In this document: positions 1 to 7,181 of the stretch, piece by piece
How the letters are laid out: every line of letters starts with the position of its first letter
Position numbering within the stretch: position 1 is the first letter of the stretch
Source of the DNA: an uncultured Bacilli bacterium
GTDB taxonomy: Bacteria > Bacillota_I > Bacilli_A > RF39 > UBA660
Direction of reading: 5' to 3'
Assembly: GCA_944333305.1 (NCBI GenBank)
Contig: CALVKV010000059.1
Span: 1 to 8,158, forward strand
Length of the DNA stretch: 8,158 nt
Notes under the pieces: generated by a model
Database searches by the model: none
What the model saw: the letters and a program-made list of their open reading frames with translations, nothing else
What the model was told of the DNA's origin: nothing
Translations under genes and position numbers: made by a program

Positions 1-17
1 TTATATTTATATTTAGT

Positions 18-68
18 GGGACATTTTTACTTATTTTTGAAAATTAAAACGAGACATTTTAACTAATT
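18..68. repeat. Two imperfect 18-base direct repeats 33 bases apart, possible insertion-sequence end
   Basis: The unit at 18-35 (GGGACATTTTTACTTATT) recurs at 51-68 as GAGACATTTTAACTAATT, with 15 of 18 bases identical and a period of 33. Repeated GGGACATTTTT-type blocks near an end are, as I recall, typical of IS21-like elements of low-GC Firmicutes, which carry several short repeats at their termini. Here the element itself would lie to the left, outside the window, or only a remnant survives. No transposase is visible, so the assignment is an inference from pattern only. The alternative is a simple AT-rich tandem duplication downstream of the metallopeptidase-like gene. Confidence 0.4.
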
Positions 69-114
69 AATCACAGTCTAAGGAAAATTTAATTAGTATG
101 GCTTTAAATGATTC

Positions 115-2091
115 TTATATACTATTTACATTTTTATTTTTCATACTACTATAACATCTCATTTTTTTAAGAATTTCGTCTCTTTGTTTTACCAAGTCAT
201 AATATATTTTTGTTTGTTCTGTTTCTTGATTAGAATTTAAAGAAGATACTAGGTTATAGAACTTCATTCCTCCAAAATGTTCATTAAATATTGCAAATAA
301 AGAATTAAGATCATCAAAATTATCTTTACCTACTTCGTTAAGTATTATTTGAATATTTCCATTTCTTCTACTTTTTATAATGGCATCTTTAAATTCATGG
401 TAAAAATCTTTTGCTAAAAAAGAAGAACTATCATAACTAGTTGAATTGTAAATTTTATGTTCATGAGGATTGCCAAAAACATAATTTCCTCTTTGGTACA
501 TTTTTCTACAAATATCTTTAGCAATTAATTCGTTAATGATTTCACTATATAATTCATATTCTCTTTTACTATTATCAACGTTTAATGTATCTATTGGTTC
601 TATTTTGTCTTGATTAATTTTTTCAACAAAATAGTCCCATCCGCATATTATAGAATAATCATTTCCATCAACATATTCTAAAAACAATTCATATAAATGA
701 TTTAATTCATGAATTATTTTTTGATCCATTAAATCTATATCATATAAGTTAAAATTTACTATTACAAGTGAATACAAACTGTAGTTATTATTTTTTAAAA
801 TAATATTAGGATTAACACAAGCCCCACTTGTTTCATATAATTTAGCATTGAAACAATCTTCTTTATCTAATAAATTGAGTGAATTAATCATTTCTCTAAT
901 TTCTTTATTTGTACTAATACTATTAAAATATTCAATATTAAAATCATTTATAAGTGTATCCCGAATTTCAAAAAAACGTTTAACTCTCTGTTCATCAGGA
1001 CATATTTTTTTCACCTCAGGATTATCTATATAATCTTCATAACTACCAGATAAGTTTATTCCATTCATATTAAAATATTTTATTCTTGCTTTTTTTGTTT
1101 CTTCAACACTCCAAGAATTAGTATCACCTTTTTCTAATTCTTTGGTTTTTTCTTCTTTAAAACAGTCTAGGCCACAACTTCCAATTAGAGAAAAGCCAAA
1201 TAAGAATTTAATATATGGGTCTAGATTATATTCTTTGGTGCTATCAGTAAAAAATTCTTCCAAACCTGTTCTTTTATCTAGAGGAATTAAATCAATGTTC
1301 TCTTTAATAAACATTTGATAATACTTGTTCATTAAAACATGCTTTAGGTGATTTGTTTTTTCAATATATTCATAATATTTTGAAAATTTTTCCATATAAG
1401 AAGTATATTCTTCTTTTTGTATCAAATATATTTCTAATAACTCTTTTAATTGCTGAAATTTTGTATCTTTTAACTTTTCTTCAAAGTTGCTCTCATCAAT
1501 ACTTGAATCGATTTTTTGTAGTAATTCTTTTGTTTTATTAAACTTTTCTAAATATTCTTTTTGACAATTTGAACTATCAAAATAGTATTCTATTTCATTT
1601 TTTATCCAAGCAGGTAGATTTTGATATTTTAGAGGTATAGTTTTACTATCACATATACTAATAAATTCTTCTGAAGTTAGAGATGGCAAATACATCTTTA
1701 TTAAATTATAGCCATTATCTATAAATAATTTTAGACGTTGTTCTTCTGTTAACTTATATAAATCATAAAATTCTCTATACTTATGAATAGGCATAAGAGT
1801 TTCATATTTAAATGAATAGTTTTGGAATAAATCTTCCTTTGTTAAATTTGTTTTATTTTCTAATAGAATTTTAGTGATTAATTCATTAGATGTATTATCT
1901 TCTATTTTGTTTAGAGTTAAAAAAATTTGATCAGGAGTTTGATAGCCAATATACATTGCGTTTTTAAATGCTTCTTCTATTTCTGATTTTTTTTCTTCTC
2001 CATAAAAATCAACAAAAGCTTCTATATAAGTAGATAATCCTTTATTTAACTCTTCTTGACAATTTAATAATTTTAATAATCTCTCATTCAT
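115..2091 (-). CDS. Putative zinc-metallopeptidase-like protein of unknown family, 658 aa
   Basis: I do not recognise a named family. The protein is 658 residues, rich in Lys, Glu, Asn and Tyr, mostly helical in appearance, with no signal peptide or membrane segment, so it is probably cytoplasmic. The one recognisable motif is IIHELNHLYE, an HExxH zinc-binding and catalytic signature with His461, Glu462 and His465. A candidate third ligand is Glu521 in INELIA, 56 residues later; Glu518 is an alternative. This arrangement would fit a gluzincin-like peptidase, but activity is inferred only. The long N-terminal half (about 1-440) shows no motif I can name. Its ATG overlaps the TGA of the 101-residue gene as ATGA, and AGAGAGG five bases upstream is a good ribosome site, so the start is firm and the two genes are probably translationally coupled. 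The stop is TAA. Confidence 0.8.
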   Translation of the reverse strand: MNERLLKLLNCQEELNKGLSTYIEAFVDFYGEEKKSEIEEAFKNAMYIGYQTPDQIFLTLNKIEDNTSNELITKILLENKTNLTKEDLFQNYSFKYETLMPIHKYREFYDLYKLTEEQRLKLFIDNGYNLIKMYLPSLTSEEFISICDSKTIPLKYQNLPAWIKNEIEYYFDSSNCQKEYLEKFNKTKELLQKIDSSIDESNFEEKLKDTKFQQLKELLEIYLIQKEEYTSYMEKFSKYYEYIEKTNHLKHVLMNKYYQMFIKENIDLIPLDKRTGLEEFFTDSTKEYNLDPYIKFLFGFSLIGSCGLDCFKEEKTKELEKGDTNSWSVEETKKARIKYFNMNGINLSGSYEDYIDNPEVKKICPDEQRVKRFFEIRDTLINDFNIEYFNSISTNKEIREMINSLNLLDKEDCFNAKLYETSGACVNPNIILKNNNYSLYSLVIVNFNLYDIDLMDQKIIHELNHLYELFLEYVDGNDYSIICGWDYFVEKINQDKIEPIDTLNVDNSKREYELYSEIINELIAKDICRKMYQRGNYVFGNPHEHKIYNSTSYDSSSFLAKDFYHEFKDAIIKSRRNGNIQIILNEVGKDNFDDLNSLFAIFNEHFGGMKFYNLVSSLNSNQETEQTKIYYDLVKQRDEILKKMRCYSSMKNKNVNSI

Positions 2092-2393
2092 TTTAACCTC
2101 TCTAATAAATTTATTAAATCTTTATAATTATTAGGATATATTCCTTTACCATGATATCTATCCTTATGATTTTTATTAGTTACTATTATTTCAAATTCTT
2201 CTATATCTATGGCATTTATAGACCCATATTCTTTTTTAAAAGTATATAGTATCTTTTTTAATTCTTCTAGAAATGTATTATCTACTTTATAAGTATTATT
2301 ATTCATATAGCATTTTTTATTATTATAATCAATAAGGGCATTTATTCTATTATAACTACCACTATTAATATTTATTTCAATTTCATCTATCAT
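2088..2393 (-). CDS. Small protein of unknown function, 101 aa, coupled to the metallopeptidase-like gene
   Basis: This acidic/basic mixed protein of 101 residues has no signal peptide or membrane helix. It seems to begin with beta strands (about 1-35), continue with a helix (about 42-58, LEELKKILYTFKKEYG), a further strand (about 66-74, EEFEIIVTN) and a C-terminal helix. The segment YHGKGIYPNNYKDLINLL near the end looks like a conserved element of a small family seen in gut Firmicutes, but I cannot name it. Its TGA stop overlaps the ATG of the 658-residue gene by four bases, indicating a two-gene operon. The start is preceded by GGTGA five bases away, a moderate ribosome site. Small partner, accessory or inhibitor of the neighbouring metallopeptidase-like protein are all possible; none is shown by the sequence. 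Confidence 0.75.
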   Translation of the reverse strand: MIDEIEININSGSYNRINALIDYNNKKCYMNNNTYKVDNTFLEELKKILYTFKKEYGSINAIDIEEFEIIVTNKNHKDRYHGKGIYPNNYKDLINLLERLK

Positions 2394-2409
2394 CTATATC
2401 ACCGATTAT

Positions 2410-2438
2410 AATATAGCAAATATATTGGCAATTCTCAA
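2410..2438 (-). promoter_or_regulatory. Candidate sigma-A promoter for the 101/658-residue operon
   Basis: On the minus strand TTGAGA (2438-2433) is followed after 17 bases by TATATT (2415-2410), with TG one base before the -10, an extended -10 form. A second TATAAT lies just downstream at 2410-2405 but is poorly spaced from any -35. Transcription would begin near 2403, leaving only about 10 bases before the ATG at 2393 and placing the start point at the presumed ribosome site. That is uncomfortably short, so either the leader is nearly absent or the true promoter differs. Confidence 0.35.
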
Positions 2439-2442
2439 TATA

Positions 2443-2473
2443 TATTAAAAGAATAGATAATCATCTATTCTTT
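2443..2473 (-). terminator. Intrinsic terminator of the TetR-ABC operon, overlapping the stop codon
   Basis: A perfect 11-base-pair inverted repeat has arms AAAGAATAGAT (2448-2458) and ATCTATTCTTT (2463-2473) with a four-base loop. Read on the minus strand it starts in the last codons of the 603-residue ABC gene, includes its TAG stop, and is followed by TTTTAATAT. The stem is AT-rich and the U tract short, so termination may be incomplete, allowing some read-through into the 101-residue gene. Confidence 0.55.
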
Positions 2474-4276
2474 GGCACTTTCAAACTGTGAATTATAAAG
2501 TTCGGCATAGAAGCCATTTTTCTTAAGTAATTCATCATGAGTTCCTTGTTCTACTATACCTCCATCTTTCATTACTAAGATGAGATTTGCATTTTTAATA
2601 GTAGAAAGTCTATGAGCGATAACGAAACTTGTTCTACCTTCCATTAAATTATCCATTGCTTCTTGAATTAATTGTTCCATTCTAGTATCAACACTACTAG
2701 TTGCTTCATCTAAAATTAGAATTTTAGGATCTTTAAGAATAACTCTAGCGATAGTTAGAAGTTGCTTTTGACCAGCTGATACATTATCACTTTCTTCATT
2801 TAAAACCATATCATAACCTTCTGGCATGGTTCTAATGAAGTGATCAACATGAGACGCAATGGCAGCATCGTATACGGCTTCATCATTAGCATCTAAATTA
2901 CCATAACGAATATTTTCTTTAATGGTATCACTATAAAGCCATGTATCTTGTAAAACCATACCAAAGAGGCTTCTTAAATCATCACGTTTCATATCTTTTA
3001 TATCAACTCCATCTATTTTAATAGAACCAGAGTTAACATCATAAAATCTCATTAATAGTTTTACAATGGTTGTTTTACCTGCTCCTGTTGGTCCAACAAT
3101 GGCAATCTTTTGTCCTTTATGCATTTTAGCATTGAAATCATTAATAATAATTTTATTTTTGTTATAACCAAATTTAACATCTTCAAAAGTAACTGTATTA
3201 CCCATTTTGTCTAAATCATAAGTAACCTTCTTAACATCAGGAACTTCTTCTTTTTCTTCTAAGAATTCAAATACTCTTTCAGCTGATGCTACCATTGATT
3301 GAATCATATTACCTATTTGGGCAATTTGAGCAAGTGGGTTCATGAAGTTTCTAATATATTGTGTAAATGATAGAATATCACCTACTTGAATTTTTTCTTG
3401 GATTACTAAATATCCTCCTAAAATAGATATTAAGACATAACCTATATTACCAATAAAGTTCATGATTGGATGCATCATTCCTGAGAAAAATTGAGCTCTC
3501 CAAGCTGAATTATATAACTTTTCATTAGTCTTACTAAAATCTTCAATGGTTTTATCTTCTCCATTAAATAATTTAACAACGGTATGTCCTGAATAAATTT
3601 CTTCAATAGTACCGTTTATATCACCTAAATACTTTTGTTGATTCATAAAGTATTTTTGAGAATGTTTCATAATAAAGCTCATCATAAATAAGGCGATTGG
3701 TACAATAACTAAAGTTACTAAAGTCATTAAAGGACTTATAGTTAACATCATAATGATAACACCAATTAATGTTGTAACAGAAGTTAAGACTTGAGAAATT
3801 GATTGATCTAAACTTTGTGATAGGGTATCTACATCATTTGTAACTCTTGATAATATTTCTCCTGTTGTTTTACTTTCAAAATAAGATAGAGGTAATTTAT
3901 GCATTTTATGAGATATTTGTTCCCTTAAATTAAAAGTAACTTTTTGGTTTACTCCACTCATGATGAAAGATTGTAAATAAGAGAATATTGCACTTATTAT
4001 ATATAACGATAATAGAGTCAAAAGAATAGTTCCTACTTTAGAAAAATCAATACCACTAGTGGTTCCTGTTACTTTACCTATTAGTCCATTAAATATTTCT
4101 GTTGTCGCTTGTCCTGATATTTTAGGACCAATTATTGAGAAAACAGCACTACAAACAGCAAAGATAATAACAAAGATTAAACTTATTTTATAAGTACCTA
4201 AGTATTTAAGTAATTTCTTTAAAGTACCTTTAAAGTCTTTAGCTTTTGCAGTTGTTCCCATTCCTCCTCTAGGCAT
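2465..4276 (-). CDS. Heterodimeric ABC exporter, catalytic half-transporter (603 aa), multidrug-efflux type
   Basis: This is a half-transporter of the type IV (ABCB-like) exporter fold: six predicted membrane helices (about 31-50, 82-105, 163-181, 184-203, 271-293 and 305-325) followed by one nucleotide-binding domain. Visible motifs are Walker A GPTGAGKTT with Lys401, Q-loop VLQD, signature NVSAGQ around Ser500, Walker B ILILDEATS with catalytic Glu524, and H-loop His555. The signature is altered (VSAGQ for LSGGQ), whereas Walker B and His are intact. It pairs with the upstream 735-residue subunit, whose defects are complementary, as in LmrCD, BmrCD and TM287/288. The probable role is ATP-driven export of drugs, lipids or peptides across the cytoplasmic membrane; the substrate is unknown. 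The ATG at 4276 has AAAGGAGGAG seven bases upstream. The ATG five codons later has its GGAGGA too close, so the first is preferred. It overlaps the preceding gene by eight bases. Confidence 0.95.
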   Translation of the reverse strand: MPRGGMGTTAKAKDFKGTLKKLLKYLGTYKISLIFVIIFAVCSAVFSIIGPKISGQATTEIFNGLIGKVTGTTSGIDFSKVGTILLTLLSLYIISAIFSYLQSFIMSGVNQKVTFNLREQISHKMHKLPLSYFESKTTGEILSRVTNDVDTLSQSLDQSISQVLTSVTTLIGVIIMMLTISPLMTLVTLVIVPIALFMMSFIMKHSQKYFMNQQKYLGDINGTIEEIYSGHTVVKLFNGEDKTIEDFSKTNEKLYNSAWRAQFFSGMMHPIMNFIGNIGYVLISILGGYLVIQEKIQVGDILSFTQYIRNFMNPLAQIAQIGNMIQSMVASAERVFEFLEEKEEVPDVKKVTYDLDKMGNTVTFEDVKFGYNKNKIIINDFNAKMHKGQKIAIVGPTGAGKTTIVKLLMRFYDVNSGSIKIDGVDIKDMKRDDLRSLFGMVLQDTWLYSDTIKENIRYGNLDANDEAVYDAAIASHVDHFIRTMPEGYDMVLNEESDNVSAGQKQLLTIARVILKDPKILILDEATSSVDTRMEQLIQEAMDNLMEGRTSFVIAHRLSTIKNANLILVMKDGGIVEQGTHDELLKKNGFYAELYNSQFESAKE

Positions 4277-6476
4277 TTTCTAACTCCTCCTTTGACAATT
4301 GACTCTCTGCTATTTCACGATATACAGAGCAATTTTTAAGTAAGTCTTTATGAGTACCAATACCAACTACTTTACCTTCATCAAGTACTACTATTTGGTC
4401 AGCTTTTAAAATGGTATTAATACGTTGAGCGACTATAAAGATAGTTGAATTTTTAGCATATTCGTATAAAGCTTTTCTTAGTTCAAAGTCAGTTTTAAAG
4501 TCAAGTGCAGAAAAACTATCATCAAAGATATAAATCTCTGGATCCTTAGCGATTGCTCTTGCAATAGATAGTCTTTGTTTTTGTCCTCCACTTACATTAG
4601 TACCACCTTGACTAATAGGACTCTTATACCCTTCTTTTTTAGCTAAGATAAATTCTTCAGCTTGAGCGATACGCGCTGCTTCTATCATTCTTTCATCAGA
4701 CATAGACTCATCACTATATTTAATATTAGATTCTATTGTTCCACTAAATAATACTCCTTTTTGAGGAACATAGCCTATCTTATCATGTAAGTCTTTCCCT
4801 CTTACATCTTTAACATTAATACCATCAACTAATATTTCTCCTTTAGTAACATCATAAAGTCTTGGTATTAAGTTAATTAAAGTTGATTTACCACTACCAG
4901 TAGAACCAATAAAGGCTGTTGTTGTTCCAGGTTTTGCCGTAAATGTTACATCGGTAATAACATCTTCATCACTATCAGGGTATCTAAAGCTTACATTCTT
5001 AAACTCAACTAAACCTTTAATCCTTTTACTATATGTTTTAGGTTTTTCTGGGTCTTTAACCTCCACATCTTTCTCTAATACTTCCATGATACGGTTAGCA
5101 GAAACATTGGCACGTGGTAACATAATAGAAAACATTGATATCATTAAGAATGACATAATTATTTGCATTGAATATTGAATAAATGCTAACATATCTCCAA
5201 CTTGTAATAAGCCTTCATCGATTCTTTGAGCACCTATCCAAATAATTAGAACAACAATACCATTCATAATAAACATCATACCTGGCATCATAAAGTTCAT
5301 TACTCTATTAACAAACAAGTTTGTTTTCTTTAAGTTAGTATTCGCAACGCTGAATCTTTCTTCTTCATATTTTTGATTAGAGAAAGCTCTAATTACTGGA
5401 ATACCTGTAATGATTTCTCTTGTTACTTGATTTAATTTATCTATTAGTTTTTGTACTTTCTTAAACTTAGGCATAGTAAGGGCAAATAAAGTAAAGATTA
5501 ATGTTAAAACACAAACTATTCCTAACCAAATAATATAAGTCATTGATGGAGCAGTTTCTAAGACTTTACCAACTGCACCAATTGCAACTATTGGAGCATA
5601 GATAAATAATCTTAAGGTCATAATAATCATCATTTGTACTTGTTGAATATCATTAGTACTTCTAGTAATTAGTGATGATATACCTATTTCTTTATACTCT
5701 GCTGTTCCAAAGTTTAAGACTTTCTTAAATTCTTTCTTCCTAACACGTTTAGAAAGACCAGAACCTACTCTTGCACCTAATAATACAGTTAGTATTGTTG
5801 CAGTCACACTTATTAGAGATAGTCCTAACATCTTAAGTCCTGTAATTATAATATAGTTAGTTTGTATAGCATCAGTATCAAGACCAACTTCAGTATATTC
5901 TACTTTTATCGCTGCAACTGCACTTTGACTTACAATACTATCTGGCATTGCAGAAAATTGCTCATTGATAGAATCTCTCATATTATTAAGCTCGTCAGCA
6001 GGTAGCATTTCAATAATATCAATTATAGCCATATCTTGCATTTCATCAGGCATATCTTTTTTGATTTCATTTTGAATCTTAACAGCTTCACTTTCTTCGC
6101 TTGTTAACATATAATCAACAAGAATAGCTCTTTCTAAGTCATTATTTACATTATCTTCATCCTTAATAACATAAACTGGTTCTTCACTTAAAATATCATA
6201 ATCATATTCACCAGTTTTTTCAGTAATTAATTCATAATTAGATAAAATCTCTTTTTTGTCTTTATCACTTACAAAAAGTAAAATCTCATCTAATTTAGAT
6301 TTTCTAACTACTTTAGGATTTACTTCAGAAATTCCTCCTTGTTGTACTCCTACATTAATAATATTAGAAGTATACTGAGGTATAGTTAAATCACAGTTCG
6401 CTTGAACTATTAGAAGTAAAACAATTAGAATAACTGATAAAATATTATCTTTTAAATATCTAAATATTTTTAACAT
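4269..6476 (-). CDS. Heterodimeric ABC exporter, degenerate-site half-transporter with extracellular insert (735 aa)
   Basis: Second half of the exporter: membrane helices at about 11-33, 206-232, 284-304, 314-334, 397-417 and 430-454, then a nucleotide-binding domain. Motifs are Walker A GSTGSGKST (Lys530), Q-loop VPQKG, canonical signature NVSGGQKQ (Ser629), Walker B IYIFDD with Asp653 where the catalytic Glu should be, and an H-loop with Gln684 in place of His. These substitutions mark it as the non-hydrolysing side of an asymmetric pair. Between helices 1 and 2 is an acidic insert of about 160 residues (about 42-205) absent from ordinary half-transporters; topology puts it outside the cell. 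An ATG eight codons upstream (6500) is in frame, but the ATG at 6476 has AAGGAG eight bases away and the upstream one has no ribosome site. The gene overlaps the tetR-type stop by seven bases and the next gene by eight. Confidence 0.93.
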   Translation of the reverse strand: MLKIFRYLKDNILSVILIVLLLIVQANCDLTIPQYTSNIINVGVQQGGISEVNPKVVRKSKLDEILLFVSDKDKKEILSNYELITEKTGEYDYDILSEEPVYVIKDEDNVNNDLERAILVDYMLTSEESEAVKIQNEIKKDMPDEMQDMAIIDIIEMLPADELNNMRDSINEQFSAMPDSIVSQSAVAAIKVEYTEVGLDTDAIQTNYIIITGLKMLGLSLISVTATILTVLLGARVGSGLSKRVRKKEFKKVLNFGTAEYKEIGISSLITRSTNDIQQVQMMIIMTLRLFIYAPIVAIGAVGKVLETAPSMTYIIWLGIVCVLTLIFTLFALTMPKFKKVQKLIDKLNQVTREIITGIPVIRAFSNQKYEEERFSVANTNLKKTNLFVNRVMNFMMPGMMFIMNGIVVLIIWIGAQRIDEGLLQVGDMLAFIQYSMQIIMSFLMISMFSIMLPRANVSANRIMEVLEKDVEVKDPEKPKTYSKRIKGLVEFKNVSFRYPDSDEDVITDVTFTAKPGTTTAFIGSTGSGKSTLINLIPRLYDVTKGEILVDGINVKDVRGKDLHDKIGYVPQKGVLFSGTIESNIKYSDESMSDERMIEAARIAQAEEFILAKKEGYKSPISQGGTNVSGGQKQRLSIARAIAKDPEIYIFDDSFSALDFKTDFELRKALYEYAKNSTIFIVAQRINTILKADQIVVLDEGKVVGIGTHKDLLKNCSVYREIAESQLSKEELENA

Positions 6477-7087
6477 AAATCGCACTCCTTCTTCATACAT
6501 CCATATTTTAAGATATTTAGTTGTTCATAATAATCTTTAATTATTTTTTCATCAAGACTATCATTTTTTAACAACTTCATAAGTGTTACCATTAATAAAT
6601 GCATATTAATGGCAAAAATTACTTCAATATGCTTTTTAGCTTTAGCATTAAGTAATTCTAAATTGATGTTAGGGATAAGTTCTTTTAGAAGTCTCTTATC
6701 ACGAAAGCCAAAGGTTTTTTTTGACTCTTCCATAATAGTGATATTTTCTAAAGATTTTTTAAAGAAATTAATATTATTATTTTTAAAAGAGTTATAACTT
6801 TCTTTGATGTTATCTTGAAACATTTTGAAAAGATCTCCTTTATTTTTTATTAAGTCTTTCTTCATGTTATCAATTAATACTTCTAAATACTGTTCTAAAA
6901 GATAAAAATATAAATCTTTTTTATCTTCAAAATACATATAGAAGCTGCCTCTTGAAATGCCTGCTTCTTTAATAATTCTATTAATAGAAGCATCATTAAA
7001 ATTATATAAGGAAAACTCTTTAAAGCTAGCATCTATTAGTTTTTCCCTTTTGTCAGCATTTAACCTTAGAAATGTATCACTAGGCAT
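6470..7087 (-). CDS. TetR/AcrR-family transcriptional repressor of the ABC exporter operon, 205 aa
   Basis: The length of 205 residues is typical for TetR repressors. The N-terminal DNA-binding domain is clear: helix-turn-helix at about residues 33-53 with the pattern ASINRIIKEAGISRGSFYMYF, followed by FEDKKDLYFYLL, the usual start of helix 4. The rest is an all-helical ligand-binding and dimerisation domain, which is not conserved enough to predict a ligand. It heads the operon with two ABC exporter genes and has a palindrome inside its own promoter, so the natural reading is autorepression relieved by an exported compound. The C-terminus carries three cysteines, Cys197, Cys202 and Cys205 (CMKKECDLC). 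The ATG at 7087 has AGGAGG seven bases upstream. The final codons double as the ribosome site of the ABC gene. Confidence 0.93.
   Translation of the reverse strand: MPSDTFLRLNADKREKLIDASFKEFSLYNFNDASINRIIKEAGISRGSFYMYFEDKKDLYFYLLEQYLEVLIDNMKKDLIKNKGDLFKMFQDNIKESYNSFKNNNINFFKKSLENITIMEESKKTFGFRDKRLLKELIPNINLELLNAKAKKHIEVIFAINMHLLMVTLMKLLKNDSLDEKIIKDYYEQLNILKYGCMKKECDLC
6485..6490 (-). promoter_or_regulatory. Ribosome binding site that decides the start of the 735-residue ABC gene
   Basis: AAGGAG on the minus strand lies eight bases before the ATG at 6476, inside the last codons of the TetR gene. No comparable site precedes the in-frame ATG at 6500, so the shorter 735-residue protein is preferred over a 743-residue one. 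Confidence 0.8.
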
Positions 7088-7115
7088 TATACTCCCTCCT
7101 AACAGTCACTATAAC

Positions 7116-7144
7116 ATTATATGTGACAAGTTGTCATATGTCAA
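7116..7144 (-). promoter_or_regulatory. Consensus sigma-A promoter of the TetR-ABC operon
   Basis: On the minus strand TTGACA (7144-7139) is separated by exactly 17 bases from TATAAT (7121-7116). Both hexamers match the sigma-A consensus fully, which predicts a very strong promoter. Transcription should begin near 7109, giving a leader of about 22 bases that contains the AGGAGG of the TetR gene. Such strength makes sense only if it is normally held down by a repressor, and the spacer contains the likely operator. Confidence 0.88.
7119..7141. promoter_or_regulatory. Probable TetR operator inside the promoter spacer
   Basis: TGACAAGTTGTCA (7124-7136) is a perfect inverted repeat of six-base arms around one central base. 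Extending outward, 9 of 11 base pairs match across 7119-7141. A second, overlapping imperfect palindrome centred on CATATG covers 7130-7145 (GTTGTCATATGTCAAC, one mismatched pair) and overlaps the -35. A repressor dimer here would block RNA polymerase directly. Assignment to the adjacent TetR protein is by position and symmetry. Confidence 0.78.
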
Positions 7145-7153
7145 CAGAGAAAT

Positions 7154-7181
7154 AAAAAAAGTAAGTAAAAATTACCTACTT
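7154..7181 (-). terminator. Intrinsic terminator of the small-protein operon
   Basis: On the minus strand the arms AAGTAGGTAA (7181-7172) and TTACTTACTT (7168-7159) pair over 10 positions with one G-U, around a three-base loop, followed by five U. The TAA stop of the 142-residue gene lies within the stem. It insulates the TetR operon, whose promoter begins ten bases further on. Confidence 0.82.

Noticed and set aside
63..96. Inverted repeat CTAATTAA (63-70) / TTAATTAG (89-96) as a terminator of the 658-residue gene
   Set aside because: The arms are pure AT apart from the ends, the loop is 18 bases and no U tract follows, so it is not a convincing terminator. I see no clear one before the window ends.
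848..1541. Plus-strand open frames of about 61-62 codons (848-1033 and 1353-1541)
   Set aside because: They lie wholly inside the 658-residue gene on the other strand. Their hydrophobic Leu/Ile/Phe-rich products are what the antisense of Lys/Glu-rich AT-biased coding gives.
2088..2091. Mycoplasma-type code with TGA as tryptophan
   Set aside because: TGA ends the 101-residue gene in a normal ATGA overlap and all inspected tryptophans use TGG, so the standard bacterial code holds.
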